A stretch of 64,000 nt of DNA from Pedobacter cryoconitis (GCF_014200595.1 NZ_JACHCG010000005.1:62001-126000); one strand, 5' to 3'. Shown: positions 7,760 to 16,608, counted from the first letter of the stretch. The notes: a model not told the origin generated them from the sequence alone. Numbers and translations: made by a program.

Positions 7760-8533
7760 ATGCAGAACTACGTATTTGATGGAAGCTTTGAGGGATTGTT
7801 ATCTGCGGTCTTTAACTGGTTTGAGCGCAAACCCGGGCAGGTAAAGCTGCAAACTGAAGCTGCTTTCCAGCCAGATGCTTTTATGCCTTGCCTGCATATT
7901 GTGAATGAGCGGGAAAAAGCCGACCGGGTTTGGAAGGGCTTGCAAGCTAATTTATCCAAAGCTACACTCCGGAAGTTTTATTGTACGTATCTCTCCGAAC
8001 TGGAAGAAGGGTATACTGCATTATTTGAGTTTGCCTGTTATCTATTTACCGAAGGCGCAGCTATAGAAAATAACTATGGCAATCCTTATGTACTGGCTTT
8101 AAGTAAAATAGCTAAAAAAGTAGAGCGGGAGAAACACAGAATGGAAGCTTTTATCCGGTTTCAGCACAATGCAGACGGTATTTATTACTGTGGAATAGAT
8201 CCGGATTTTAATGTATTGCCTTTAATTGCCACCCATTTCAAAAACCGGTATGCGGATCAGCAATGGATCATTTATGACCTGAAAAGAGACTATGGTTTAT
8301 TTTACGATCTGAGCACAGTGGAAGAAATCAATATAGATTTTAACCAGCGGCAAAAAACAACAGGGATAGCAAATGCTATCGTTTCGGAAAAGGAAGGCCT
8401 GTACGCTGTACTTTGGAAAGACTATTTTAAAAGCACAAATATTCAGGCCAGAAAAAACACGAAATTACATGTACAGCATGTACCTAAAAGATACTGGAAA
8501 TACCTCACTGAAAAACAATTCGAACCGGATTAA
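7760..8533 (+). CDS. DUF4130 / TIGR03915-like putative DNA metabolism protein
   Basis: 257 residues, beginning at the base after the stop of the radical-SAM gene (TAAATG). The sequence matches the DUF4130 family in outline: an N-terminal FDGSFEGLLSAVF, a central helical part, then RFQHNADGIYYCGIDPDF and WIIYDLKRDYG near residues 133-178. In some bacteria the same domain is fused to a uracil-DNA-glycosylase domain, which supports a DNA repair role; no such fusion is present here. It probably works with the radical-SAM partner, but its activity is unknown. Confidence 0.87.
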   Translation: MQNYVFDGSFEGLLSAVFNWFERKPGQVKLQTEAAFQPDAFMPCLHIVNEREKADRVWKGLQANLSKATLRKFYCTYLSELEEGYTALFEFACYLFTEGAAIENNYGNPYVLALSKIAKKVEREKHRMEAFIRFQHNADGIYYCGIDPDFNVLPLIATHFKNRYADQQWIIYDLKRDYGLFYDLSTVEEINIDFNQRQKTTGIANAIVSEKEGLYAVLWKDYFKSTNIQARKNTKLHVQHVPKRYWKYLTEKQFEPD

Positions 8534-8586
8534 CCTGAATTCTAAATTTAATATTCCGTTTGATTATTATCTTGTAAATTGCCCTT

Positions 8587-9612
8587 ATGAAGTTAAGTGT
8601 CCTGGTTTTAATTACTGCACTCGCAGTTGGCCTGTCTATCGGGCTGGTCAATTTCCATTTCCAGCAAAGCTGGTATTTTATGCTCGTCTCTTTTGCGGTT
8701 TCGTTTGTGACGAGTTTTATCATGTTTTATTACCTGCTGGAAAAGTATATCTATTCTAAGATCAAACTAATCTATAAACTGATCCATAATCTGAAATTAG
8801 GGAAAGACCTGAAAGATGCATTGGGCGAATATGTGAGTACTGATCCGATCAATGATGTAGAACATGAGGTTAAAGAATGGGCCGGTGCCAAAAAGCAGGA
8901 AATTGATCTGCTTAAAAAACAAGAACAGTTCAGAAGAGAATTTCTTTCCAATGTATCTCACGAATTTAAAACCCCGCTGTTTGCGATTCAGGGTTATATA
9001 GAGACTTTACAGGATTGTTTGCTGGATGATCCGGAAATGGCTGTTAAGTTTTTACAAAAGGCAGAGAAAAATGTAGAACGCTTAAGCTACCTGATCAATG
9101 ATCTGGACGCGATTTCAAAGCTGGAATCTGGTGAAGTGCCTATTGATTACCGGAAATTTGATTTTGTTTTGCTGGCTAAAGAAGTGATGGAAGCGCTGGA
9201 AGACAAAGCGGGCAAAAGAAAGGTTCAGCTGTCTTTTAAAGAGAAGTATATGCACCCGGCTTTTGTAAATGCCGACCGGGAAAAAATAAGACAGGTGATG
9301 ATTAACCTGATCTCCAACTCCATCAAGTATGGTAAAGAGAACGGGTCTACAGCGATCAAGATTTTTGAATTGCATGATCAATACCTGATTGAGGTTACAG
9401 ATGATGGCATCGGCATCGACGAAAAACATCTGCCAAGGTTATTTGAAAGATTCTACAGAATTGATTCTCACCGTTCCAGAGAAGTTGGCGGAACTGGCCT
9501 TGGGCTGGCAATTGTCAAACATATCCTGGAAGCGCATCAGCAAATTATATCGGTTAGAAGTACGCTCCAAATCGGAACTACTTTTGCGTTTACGCTTCAA
9601 AAAATCGGTTAA
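8587..9612 (+). CDS. PhoR-like membrane sensor histidine kinase
   Basis: 341 residues. Two membrane segments at about 5-23 and 30-52 are joined by a very short loop, so there is no sizeable external sensor. The H-box SHEFKTP carries H125, followed by the N-box NLISNSIKYG and ATP-lid motifs DDGIGI and GGTGLGLAI. The layout resembles PhoR kinases, and the next two genes are a Pit phosphate transporter and its accessory protein. A role in phosphate sensing is therefore likely, though inferred. No response regulator gene is adjacent, so the partner must be encoded elsewhere. Confidence 0.88.
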   Translation: MKLSVLVLITALAVGLSIGLVNFHFQQSWYFMLVSFAVSFVTSFIMFYYLLEKYIYSKIKLIYKLIHNLKLGKDLKDALGEYVSTDPINDVEHEVKEWAGAKKQEIDLLKKQEQFRREFLSNVSHEFKTPLFAIQGYIETLQDCLLDDPEMAVKFLQKAEKNVERLSYLINDLDAISKLESGEVPIDYRKFDFVLLAKEVMEALEDKAGKRKVQLSFKEKYMHPAFVNADREKIRQVMINLISNSIKYGKENGSTAIKIFELHDQYLIEVTDDGIGIDEKHLPRLFERFYRIDSHRSREVGGTGLGLAIVKHILEAHQQIISVRSTLQIGTTFAFTLQKIG

Positions 9613-9637
9613 GATTTAAAGAAATATTCCTTTTATG

Positions 9638-9678
9638 TTAACACTTAACACTAACTTAACATTGCGATCCTACTTTTG
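9638..9678 (+). promoter_or_regulatory. Pho-box-like TTAACA repeats with -7 promoter element
   Basis: TTAACA occurs at 9638-9643, 9645-9650 and 9656-9661. The last two are 11 bp apart, the spacing of PhoB/PhoP-type direct-repeat sites (TTAACA-N5-TTAACA in Bacillus). TACTTTTG at 9671-9678 is a perfect TAnnTTTG element, 21 bp before the ATG of the DUF47 gene, and no TTTG -33 element is present. Repeats standing in for the -33 box are expected of an activator-dependent promoter. Confidence 0.55.
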
Positions 9679-9699
9679 TAACCATATCTTATAGTTAAC

Positions 9700-10341
9700 A
9701 TGAATAATATTTTTAAGTTCTTTACACCAAAAGACAAAAAATTCCAACCGCTGTTTGAACAAGCCGGAAGTAATGTATTGAAGATCTCAGAAGCACTTTT
9801 TCTTGCTTTAAGTACAAAAGATCTGGAAAAAAGAAAAGAATATATAAAGGAGATTGAACGCCTTGAGCACGTTGGTGATGATATCACGCACTCTATCTTC
9901 TTAGAATTAAGCAAAAACTTTATCACACCTTTCGACAGGGAAGATATTCATGCATTGGCAAGTGCGGTGGATGATATTGCAGATTATATTCATGCTTCAG
10001 CAAGTAATATAGAATTGTATAACATCACGAATATCGGCGATGCCATGATTAAACTGGCCGAATTACTGGTTGAAATGTGTACAGATTTAGATAAAGCCAT
10101 CAAAGAACTGAGAAGCTTTAAGAACATCCGTGTTATTGCTGATGCCTGTGTACGTATCAATAGTGGTGAAAATCAAGCGGATTATGTTTGTAATATCGCA
10201 ATCGCAAGGTTATTCGAATTTGAAACCAATGCAATTGAACTGATTAAGCAAAAAGAAGTTCTTCAAACACTTGAAATGGCTACAGATAAATGTGAAGATG
10301 CAGCAAATGTGTTGGAATCTATATTGGTTAAAAACGCTTAA
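9700..10341 (+). CDS. DUF47 (PhoU-like) Pit accessory protein
   Basis: 213 residues, predicted all-helical, matching the DUF47/PhoU_div family: repeated acidic helices with HVGDDITH, DDIADYIHA and TDKCEDAANVLE, which resemble the metal-binding ExxxD/DxxxD helices of PhoU proteins. Such proteins are encoded next to PiT phosphate transporters and are thought to control them. Here the Pit gene follows 11 bp downstream, so the two are surely one operon. Start choice is clear (first ATG after a TACTTTTG promoter element and TTAACA repeats). Confidence 0.92.
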   Translation: MNNIFKFFTPKDKKFQPLFEQAGSNVLKISEALFLALSTKDLEKRKEYIKEIERLEHVGDDITHSIFLELSKNFITPFDREDIHALASAVDDIADYIHASASNIELYNITNIGDAMIKLAELLVEMCTDLDKAIKELRSFKNIRVIADACVRINSGENQADYVCNIAIARLFEFETNAIELIKQKEVLQTLEMATDKCEDAANVLESILVKNA

Positions 10342-10352
10342 AATTCAACGAA

Positions 10353-11381
10353 ATGCTTACACCCTTATTGATCGTCGTAATTGTACTGGCTATCGGTTTC
10401 GATTATATCAATGGCTTTCACGATGCCGCCAATTCTATTGCAACGGTTGTATCGACAAAAGTACTTACCCCATTTCAGGCGGTACTCTGGGCAGCACTTT
10501 TTAATTTTGCTGCTTACTTTTACTTTACAGATCACAAAGTTGCAAACACTATTGCTAAAACGGTTGTAGAAAATTTCATTACCCTCGAGGTTATCCTCGC
10601 CGGACTTTTAGCAGCGATCACCTGGAATTTATTTACGTGGTGGTATGGTATCCCTTCAAGTTCGTCACATACTTTAGTTGGTGGTTTTGCTGGCGCTGGT
10701 ATGGCTAAAGCAGGTTCATTAGGTTTTGGAATCATGTCGGCAATTAACCTGGCTCCGATCCTGAAAATCATTGCTTTTATTGTACTTGCTCCTGTAATCG
10801 GGATGTTTATCTCGGTAATCATTTCCATTATCCTGCTGCACCTTTCTAAAAATGCAAGACCTTCGGTTGCAGAAAAATGGTTTAAAAAACTACAACTGAT
10901 CTCTTCTGCGGCCTTAAGTTTCACCCACGGTGGAAATGATGCGCAAAAAGTAATGGGTATCATTTATGTAGCCATGGTTGCAGCGAAAGTGTTAAAAACA
11001 GGCGATACAATGCCAGAGTGGATTCCATTTACCTGTTACGCGGCCATCTCTTTAGGTACTATGAGCGGTGGATGGAAGATCGTAAAAACAATGGGTTCAA
11101 AAATTACAAAGGTAAATGCTTTTGAGGGCGTAGCAGCAGAGACTGCGGGTGCGGTAACCCTTGGAATCACAGAACACTTCGGTATCCCGGTTTCTACTAC
11201 ACACACCATTACAGGTTCTATTGTTGGGGTTGGTTTATTAAAAAGGGTTTCCGCAGTAAGATGGGGGGTAACTGTAAGCTTGCTTTGGGCATGGGTTTTA
11301 ACTATTCCTGTTTCAGCACTGTTAGCCGCTATTATTTTCAAACTGGTTGACTTTTTCTTCCCTGGTCTGGGAGTTGTATAG
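10353..11381 (+). CDS. Inorganic phosphate transporter, PiT family
   Basis: 342 residues with about 8-10 membrane segments. The two inverted PiT signature repeats are visible: GFHDAANSIAT near residues 22-32 and HGGNDAQKVMG near 195-205, each with the helix-breaking Asn/Asp. PiT proteins import phosphate, usually as a metal-phosphate complex or with a cation, across the inner membrane. It follows the DUF47 accessory gene and a PhoR-like kinase, and ends at a strong bidirectional terminator. Ion coupling (proton or sodium) cannot be read here. Confidence 0.94.
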   Translation: MLTPLLIVVIVLAIGFDYINGFHDAANSIATVVSTKVLTPFQAVLWAALFNFAAYFYFTDHKVANTIAKTVVENFITLEVILAGLLAAITWNLFTWWYGIPSSSSHTLVGGFAGAGMAKAGSLGFGIMSAINLAPILKIIAFIVLAPVIGMFISVIISIILLHLSKNARPSVAEKWFKKLQLISSAALSFTHGGNDAQKVMGIIYVAMVAAKVLKTGDTMPEWIPFTCYAAISLGTMSGGWKIVKTMGSKITKVNAFEGVAAETAGAVTLGITEHFGIPVSTTHTITGSIVGVGLLKRVSAVRWGVTVSLLWAWVLTIPVSALLAAIIFKLVDFFFPGLGVV

Positions 11382-11411
11382 AAAGAATAAATTACGCAAA
11401 ACATAAGCATA

Positions 11412-11448
11412 AAAAAACCCCTTGAATTTAACGTTCAAGGGGTTTTTC
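11412..11448. terminator. Bidirectional terminator between pit and the TonB-domain gene
   Basis: Perfect 14-bp stem AAAAACCCCTTGAA / TTCAAGGGGTTTTT with a 7-nt loop, T-runs on both strands, placed between two convergent genes. Confidence 0.92.
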
Positions 11449-11449
11449 T

Positions 11450-12391
11450 TTAAAAGGCAACGGTATAAATTACCCTGCTTTCTTTATTTTTAGGCTGTTC
11501 CCATCTGGGCCCTTCCTTAATCAGCCGTACGGCCTCTTCATCAAATTCTTTATTGGTCCCTTTGGTTACTTTTAAATCAACAGGATTTCCTTCACTGTTT
11601 ACCAAAAAGCTTAGTTCTACCAGCTTATCTCCTGTACCACGCAGTTTCTTGTGGTCATTCAGGTAAGTATCCAGATTTGCCCACCCGCCTACAGGTGTAG
11701 CGACATCAGGCACTGCTGTAGCCACAGCTAAACCGGCAACTTTGCCCGCTAATGGTTCTGCTGCTGCCGGAACTGATTTACTCATTCTGGCCATTGCTTG
11801 TACCGGAACGCCAGCCGCTGTATTGGCACTGTCTGCTGGCTTAACCGGGGCACTTTGCATCGCATAAGGTTGTACAGCCCTTTCTTTTAAGGCTTCGTTT
11901 TGTACTTCAGCTGAAGGCACCCCCTGCCCGGCAATTACGGGTTTGGTTTTCTTAACCGCAATATTAGCGGCATAAATATCATTTTTTGCAGAATCAATCA
12001 CCGCCTGAGCTGGTGAAGGTGCAATATTTACTTCTACTTTTCTGGGCTGGTTTTTAGCCATCTCTTCGCGTTTCTCTCTGTCCTTCATAAAGAACATGAT
12101 ACTTACAGAGATAAACATCACAGCCGCAGCTGCCGCAACACTTAAACGCTGCCAGGTAAATACGGTTTCTTTCTTGGTTACCTGCTGCTGCGCGATACGC
12201 TCATACAGTTGTTTTTGAAGCAAGGAAACATTCTGCACTGCTTTACCACGCGATTCGCTTAGTCCTGCCAGTGCCTGTGCAACAAAAGGATCTTCCAGCG
12301 CCTGCTTCTCAATCTTGTGCATAGCTTTGCTGTCAAGTTTACCATCCAGGTAATCTTCCAGTGATTCTATATCTAACCAATCGTTATTCAC
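11450..12391 (-). CDS. Anti-sigma-factor-like membrane protein with C-terminal TonB domain
   Basis: 313 residues. The N-terminal 80 or so are cytoplasmic and acidic (LEDYLDGKLDSKAMHKIE), resembling anti-sigma N-domains. A membrane segment lies at about 87-105 (SVAAAAAVMFISVSIMFFM), followed by a long Ala/Pro/Val-rich periplasmic linker and a TonB C-terminal domain at about 235-313 with the usual RW(E)QP and YTVAF ending. It starts with GTG and overlaps the end of the ECF sigma gene by 8 bp, so it is probably translationally coupled to it. I infer that it holds the sigma factor at the membrane and contacts an outer-membrane protein through the TonB domain. Confidence 0.78.
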   Translation of the reverse strand: MNNDWLDIESLEDYLDGKLDSKAMHKIEKQALEDPFVAQALAGLSESRGKAVQNVSLLQKQLYERIAQQQVTKKETVFTWQRLSVAAAAAVMFISVSIMFFMKDREKREEMAKNQPRKVEVNIAPSPAQAVIDSAKNDIYAANIAVKKTKPVIAGQGVPSAEVQNEALKERAVQPYAMQSAPVKPADSANTAAGVPVQAMARMSKSVPAAAEPLAGKVAGLAVATAVPDVATPVGGWANLDTYLNDHKKLRGTGDKLVELSFLVNSEGNPVDLKVTKGTNKEFDEEAVRLIKEGPRWEQPKNKESRVIYTVAF

Positions 12392-12989
12392 TGCTGTTTT
12401 TCTCTATACAAATTTTTAAATTCCGCTTTCCGTTTTGAATATAGCTCTTTACTTTGACCATTTCATAACCGGTTAATTCGGCAACTTCTTTATAACATTT
12501 TTCCTGAAGATAGAATAAGTCAACGCTCTTGCGCTGTTCTTCGGTCAGGGTTTCCATGCACTTTTCCATAACGGTCAACTGCGTTTCTTTGGTATCGTCT
12601 ATATCCAGATGCACAAAGTCGGTATTTTCCACAAAAGTATCGTCAATAGACACCGTATTGTTTTTAGCTAACTTCCTGAGCGCCATTAAACAATGGTTTC
12701 TGGTCAATACATGCAGCCAGCTTTTGAAATTCTGCACTTCATGAATCTTTAATTTGACAACCAGTTCCTCGAAAATCTGCATGACAGCATCCTTACTAGC
12801 TTCTTCTTCCTTGAAATAATTCAGACACACCCCATAAACCAGGTGCATATACCGGTTATAAAGCGCACCCAATGCATCCAGGCTTCCTGTACTTTTGTAC
12901 CGTAAAAGAAGTGCTGCATCATCGGGATCTTTGATTCCTGTTGTATTCTTTATAAATTTCAATTGTATCTGATGGAAAATTCTCTTCAA
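12384..12989 (-). CDS. ECF-type RNA polymerase sigma factor
   Basis: About 201 residues with sigma-70 region 2 (about 35-105: LGALYNRYMHLVYGVCLNYF, WLHVLTRNHCLMALR) and region 4 (about 135-195: EKCMETLTEEQRKSVDLFYLQE, TGYEMVKVKSYIQNGKRNLK). Region 2 directs -10 recognition and region 4 binds the -35 element. The first codon given is TTG; another TTG nine codons on is possible, and there is no ATG before the conserved part. The next gene overlaps by 8 bp and encodes a membrane protein with an anti-sigma-like N-terminus, presumably its regulator. Confidence 0.88.
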   Translation of the reverse strand: MKRIFHQIQLKFIKNTTGIKDPDDAALLLRYKSTGSLDALGALYNRYMHLVYGVCLNYFKEEEASKDAVMQIFEELVVKLKIHEVQNFKSWLHVLTRNHCLMALRKLAKNNTVSIDDTFVENTDFVHLDIDDTKETQLTVMEKCMETLTEEQRKSVDLFYLQEKCYKEVAELTGYEMVKVKSYIQNGKRNLKICIEKNSSE

Positions 12990-13078
12990 GTATAAAAATA
13001 TTTTCTGACTCTGCGCCTGTTTAAAATTGATAATCAGTATTTAATGGCCAGAAATTTGCTTACTATTGACTTTACACT

Positions 13079-13885
13079 ATGAACATGAATAAATTTAAAC
13101 TCGCATCCCTGGCTTTTGCAGCCATCGCATTCAATAGCTATACTGCACAAAGTCAATCTCTTGGGAATCTATTAAAGAAAGTGAAATCTGCAACGGAGAC
13201 CAAGCCTGCGACTACGCAGACCACTACGACAACGGTAACGACATCTACCACGGCTCCGGTGGCCAAGCCTTCGAATTTAGAAATAGGCAGCGGGATTAAA
13301 CAAGCGCTGGAAGCAGGGATTTCTAAAGGAGCAGACCAGTTAGCTTTGAAGGATGGTTTTTTAGGAAATATGGCGGTTAAAATCTTATTCCCTCCTGAAG
13401 CACAAAAAGTAGAAAAAACGTTGAGAAGTATTGGTTTGGGTTCTCTGGCAGATAATGTGGTGACCAGCTTAAACAGAGCGGCAGAAGATGCAGCGAAGCA
13501 GGCTAAACCAATATTTGTATCCGCTATCAAACAAATGACGATTACCGATGCAACAAATATTTTATTAGGCGGGGAAAATTCAGCAACTGAATATTTTAAA
13601 AAGGCGACTACAGCACAGCTTTTAGAGAAGTTCAGACCAGTTGTGAATGCGAGTTTAAGTAAAGTCGGTGCGGCTAAATATTGGGGCGATGCAACCGGGC
13701 AATACAATAAATTACCACTGGTTAAACCAGTCACAACTGATCTTCCGGCTTATGTAACTCAAAAAGCAGTGGAAGGGATGTTCATTCAGGTAGCACAGGA
13801 AGAATTGACCATCAGAAATAATTTAGGTGTACGTACCACCCCTATACTTCAGAAAGTATTCGGATACGCAGACCAGAAAAAATAA
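13079..13885 (+). CDS. DUF4197 secreted protein
   Basis: 268 residues. A signal peptide occupies about 1-25 (MNMNKFKLASLAFAAIAFNS, cleavage near AQS), followed by a Thr-rich linker near 40-60. The rest matches DUF4197 (EIGSGIKQALEAGISKG, LFPPEAQKVEKTLRSIG, ATEYFKKATTAQL). The protein should be periplasmic or outer-membrane associated and mostly helical; no function is known for the family. ATG at 13079 is chosen, with another ATG two codons later. It is divergent from the ECF sigma gene across 89 bp, so the two may share control. Confidence 0.87.
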   Translation: MNMNKFKLASLAFAAIAFNSYTAQSQSLGNLLKKVKSATETKPATTQTTTTTVTTSTTAPVAKPSNLEIGSGIKQALEAGISKGADQLALKDGFLGNMAVKILFPPEAQKVEKTLRSIGLGSLADNVVTSLNRAAEDAAKQAKPIFVSAIKQMTITDATNILLGGENSATEYFKKATTAQLLEKFRPVVNASLSKVGAAKYWGDATGQYNKLPLVKPVTTDLPAYVTQKAVEGMFIQVAQEELTIRNNLGVRTTPILQKVFGYADQKK

Positions 13886-13966
13886 ATAGCCCTTAGAAAT
13901 ATCTACATTAAGATAAAAATAAAGGCTACTTTTATGCAGAACAATTACGAATAACATACAAGTATA

Positions 13967-15244
13967 TTGGATTTTAAAGATTTTAATTTTAACCCTGATT
14001 TATTAGAGGGTTTATTAGCAATGGGTTTCAGAAATGCAACCCCCATACAACAGGAAGCAATTCCCCTTATCTTAGCCAAAAAAGATCTGATTGCGTGTGC
14101 CCAGACGGGTACAGGTAAAACAGGTGCTTATTTGCTGCCGGTCATGAATATGATCAGCCAGACGGAGAACCGACATAACAATACCCTTATCCTTGCCCCT
14201 ACACGCGAACTTGCACAGCAAATCGATTTGCAGGTTGAAGCACTTTCTTATTTCACCAATATCAGCTCGCTAACCGTATACGGTGGTGGAGATGGTATTG
14301 CTTATGAACAGCAGAAACGAAGTATGCGTGAAGGTGTTGATATTATCATTGCTACACCAGGAAGACTTATTTCTCATCTTTCTTCAGGCTTGCTGAAGCT
14401 GGATCAGTTACAGCATCTTGTGCTTGATGAAGCAGACAGAATGCTCGACATGGGCTTCTATGATGATATTATGCGCATTGTAAGCTTCCTTCCGGAAAAA
14501 AGACAAACTGTATTGTTCTCTGCAACGATGCCTCCTAAAATAAGAAAGCTTGCGGGCACTTTACTAAAGGACCCTGAGCAGATCAGCATTGCAATTTCTA
14601 AACCAGCAGCGGGAATTAATCAGCAGGCTTATATTGTACATGATACCCAAAAGGTAAAATTACTGACTGAGCTGATGAAAAATGTTGATTTCCCAAGTAT
14701 TTTGATTTTTGCTTCAACGAAAGAAAAAGTTAAAAATCTGGGTAAAGTATTCCGTGGTCTTGGCTTTAAAGCAGAGGCTTTCCACTCCGACCTCGGACAA
14801 AAGGAAAGAGAAGCTATTTTATCTGAATTTAAGAATAAACGTGTTCCGGTATTGATTGGTACTGATGTACTTTCCAGAGGAATTGATGTAGAAGGAATTT
14901 CATTGGTGATCAACTTTGATGTACCACATGATCCTGAAGATTATATTCACCGGATTGGCCGTACAGCAAGGGCTGCTACGACTGGTACAGCAATTACCTT
15001 AGTCAATGATAAGGATAAACGTAAGTTTGCGAACATTGAGAAGCTGATTGACAAAACTATTGAACGGATGCCTTTACCTGAACATTTAGGGGAAGCACCG
15101 GTAGAATCAGCAGCAACTTCGTCTTCAAGACCTGAACATAACAGGGACAGAAAAAAAGCGCCTCAGCGTAAGTTCTGGAAAAAGAAACCTAAAACTGAAG
15201 GCTCAGCGCCAAAAACAGAAGGTGCAGCTCCAAAAGCTGAATAA
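13967..15244 (+). CDS. DEAD-box RNA helicase (RhlE-like)
   Basis: 425 residues. Visible motifs: Q-motif ATPIQQEAIP, Walker A AQTGTGKT, PTRELAQQ, DEAD in VLDEADRMLDMGF, SAT, and HRIGRTARA in the second RecA domain. The C-terminus after residue 375 is a basic Lys/Pro/Ala tail that would bind RNA. The start is TTG: an ATG 33 bp upstream in the same frame is cut off by a TAA after six codons, and the next Met lies inside the Q-motif region. RhlE-type helicases act in ribosome assembly and RNA decay. A terminator follows. Confidence 0.92.
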   Translation: MDFKDFNFNPDLLEGLLAMGFRNATPIQQEAIPLILAKKDLIACAQTGTGKTGAYLLPVMNMISQTENRHNNTLILAPTRELAQQIDLQVEALSYFTNISSLTVYGGGDGIAYEQQKRSMREGVDIIIATPGRLISHLSSGLLKLDQLQHLVLDEADRMLDMGFYDDIMRIVSFLPEKRQTVLFSATMPPKIRKLAGTLLKDPEQISIAISKPAAGINQQAYIVHDTQKVKLLTELMKNVDFPSILIFASTKEKVKNLGKVFRGLGFKAEAFHSDLGQKEREAILSEFKNKRVPVLIGTDVLSRGIDVEGISLVINFDVPHDPEDYIHRIGRTARAATTGTAITLVNDKDKRKFANIEKLIDKTIERMPLPEHLGEAPVESAATSSSRPEHNRDRKKAPQRKFWKKKPKTEGSAPKTEGAAPKAE

Positions 15245-15281
15245 TATAAAAACTGTCTAGTGTAAATTTTAAGCAGTTTTA

Positions 15282-15317
15282 AAGCAGGAACAATTTTTAT
15301 TGCTCCTGTTTTTTTAT
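15282..15317 (+). terminator. Rho-independent terminator after the DEAD-box gene
   Basis: Stem CAGGAACAAT / ATTGCTCCTG (one mismatch) with a T-rich loop, followed by a run of seven to eight T, 40 bp past the helicase stop and just before rarA. Confidence 0.7.
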
Positions 15318-15327
15318 CTTTACATTT

Positions 15328-16608
15328 ATGCAAAACCTACCTCCATTAGCAGAACGCATGCGTCCGCAGAATCTGGACGAATATGTTGGACAACAACATT
15401 TGGTAGGACCGGATGCGGTTTTGCGCAAAGCAATACAAAGTGGTCAGCTCCCTTCAATGATCTTCTGGGGGCCTCCCGGAGTCGGAAAAACTACTTTAGC
15501 TTATATCATTTCTCAAACACTGGATCGTCCGTTTTTTAACCTGAGTGCTATCAATTCAGGAGTAAAAGATATCCGTGAGGTTATTGATAAGGCAGCACTG
15601 TTAAAAGATAGCTTTCTGGGTTTGCCAATCTTATTTATTGATGAGATCCACAGATTCAGTAAATCACAGCAGGACAGCTTACTGGGCGCCGTAGAACGCG
15701 GACTGGTTACTTTAATCGGTGCGACTACAGAAAATCCTTCTTTCGAGGTTATTTCCGCTTTGCTATCCCGCTGCCAGGTCTATATTCTGAAATCTCTGGA
15801 TGAGGATGAACTTTCTGGTTTATTGCAGACTGCAATCCGGGAAGATATAATGCTGAAAGAAAAGAAAATTACCATTAAAGAGCATGAGGCTTTGATTCGT
15901 TTATCTGGTGGCGATGCCCGAAAGCTATTAAATGTACTTGAAATAGCTGTTAACGGTATTGGCGGTGACAAAATTGTACTCACCAACGAAAATGTATTGA
16001 AACATGCACAGCAGAACCTCGCTTTATATGATAAGGCCGGGGAACAGCATTATGATATTATCTCTGCCTTTATCAAATCAATCCGGGGAAGCGATCCCAA
16101 TGGTGCAGTTTACTGGCTGGCCAGAATGATTGAGGGTGGTGAAGACCCGCTTTTTATTGCCAGAAGGTTATTGATACTGGCTTCCGAAGATATTGGCAAT
16201 GCCAACCCAAACGCGCTGTTATTAGCGAATAACTGTTTCCAGGCAGTCAATGTGATCGGTTATCCTGAAGCCCGGATTATCCTTTCGCAGGCGGTGACTT
16301 ACCTGGCTTCTTCTGTCAAGAGTAATGCAGCGTACGAAGCGATCAATAAAGCACAGCAACTGGTTAAACAGACTGGTAATTTACCTGTTCCGCTGCACAT
16401 CAGGAATGCACCGACCAAACTGATGAAAAACATTGGTTATGGAAAAGATTATAAGTATTCTCATGGTTATGAAGGCAACTTTGCAGCACAGGAATATTTA
16501 CCTGACCTGATCAGCGGCACAAAGCTGTATGATCCCGGACATAATCCGGCAGAAGACAAACTCCGGGAAAAGTTAAAGCAGAACTGGAAAGATAAATATG
16601 ATTACTAG
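15328..16608 (+). CDS. rarA: Replication-associated recombination protein A (MgsA/WRNIP1 family AAA+ ATPase)
   Basis: 426 residues. The N-terminal AAA+ module carries Walker A GPPGVGKT at 48-55, Walker B LFIDEIHRF near 108-116, sensor 1 GATTEN and an arginine-finger region LLSRCQ. The C-terminal half has the family-specific parts (SFIKSIRGSDPNGAVYWLARM; RPxxxx-like GPVPLHIRNAPT region) that form a tetramer. RarA acts at stalled replication forks, where it opens DNA ends and helps recombination. Length and motif order match the family. It stands between two terminators as a single gene. Confidence 0.95.
   Translation: MQNLPPLAERMRPQNLDEYVGQQHLVGPDAVLRKAIQSGQLPSMIFWGPPGVGKTTLAYIISQTLDRPFFNLSAINSGVKDIREVIDKAALLKDSFLGLPILFIDEIHRFSKSQQDSLLGAVERGLVTLIGATTENPSFEVISALLSRCQVYILKSLDEDELSGLLQTAIREDIMLKEKKITIKEHEALIRLSGGDARKLLNVLEIAVNGIGGDKIVLTNENVLKHAQQNLALYDKAGEQHYDIISAFIKSIRGSDPNGAVYWLARMIEGGEDPLFIARRLLILASEDIGNANPNALLLANNCFQAVNVIGYPEARIILSQAVTYLASSVKSNAAYEAINKAQQLVKQTGNLPVPLHIRNAPTKLMKNIGYGKDYKYSHGYEGNFAAQEYLPDLISGTKLYDPGHNPAEDKLREKLKQNWKDKYDY

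Noticed and set aside
13934..13954. ATG upstream of the DEAD-box gene in the same frame
   Set aside because: It reaches a TAA after six codons, so the helicase must use the TTG at 13967.
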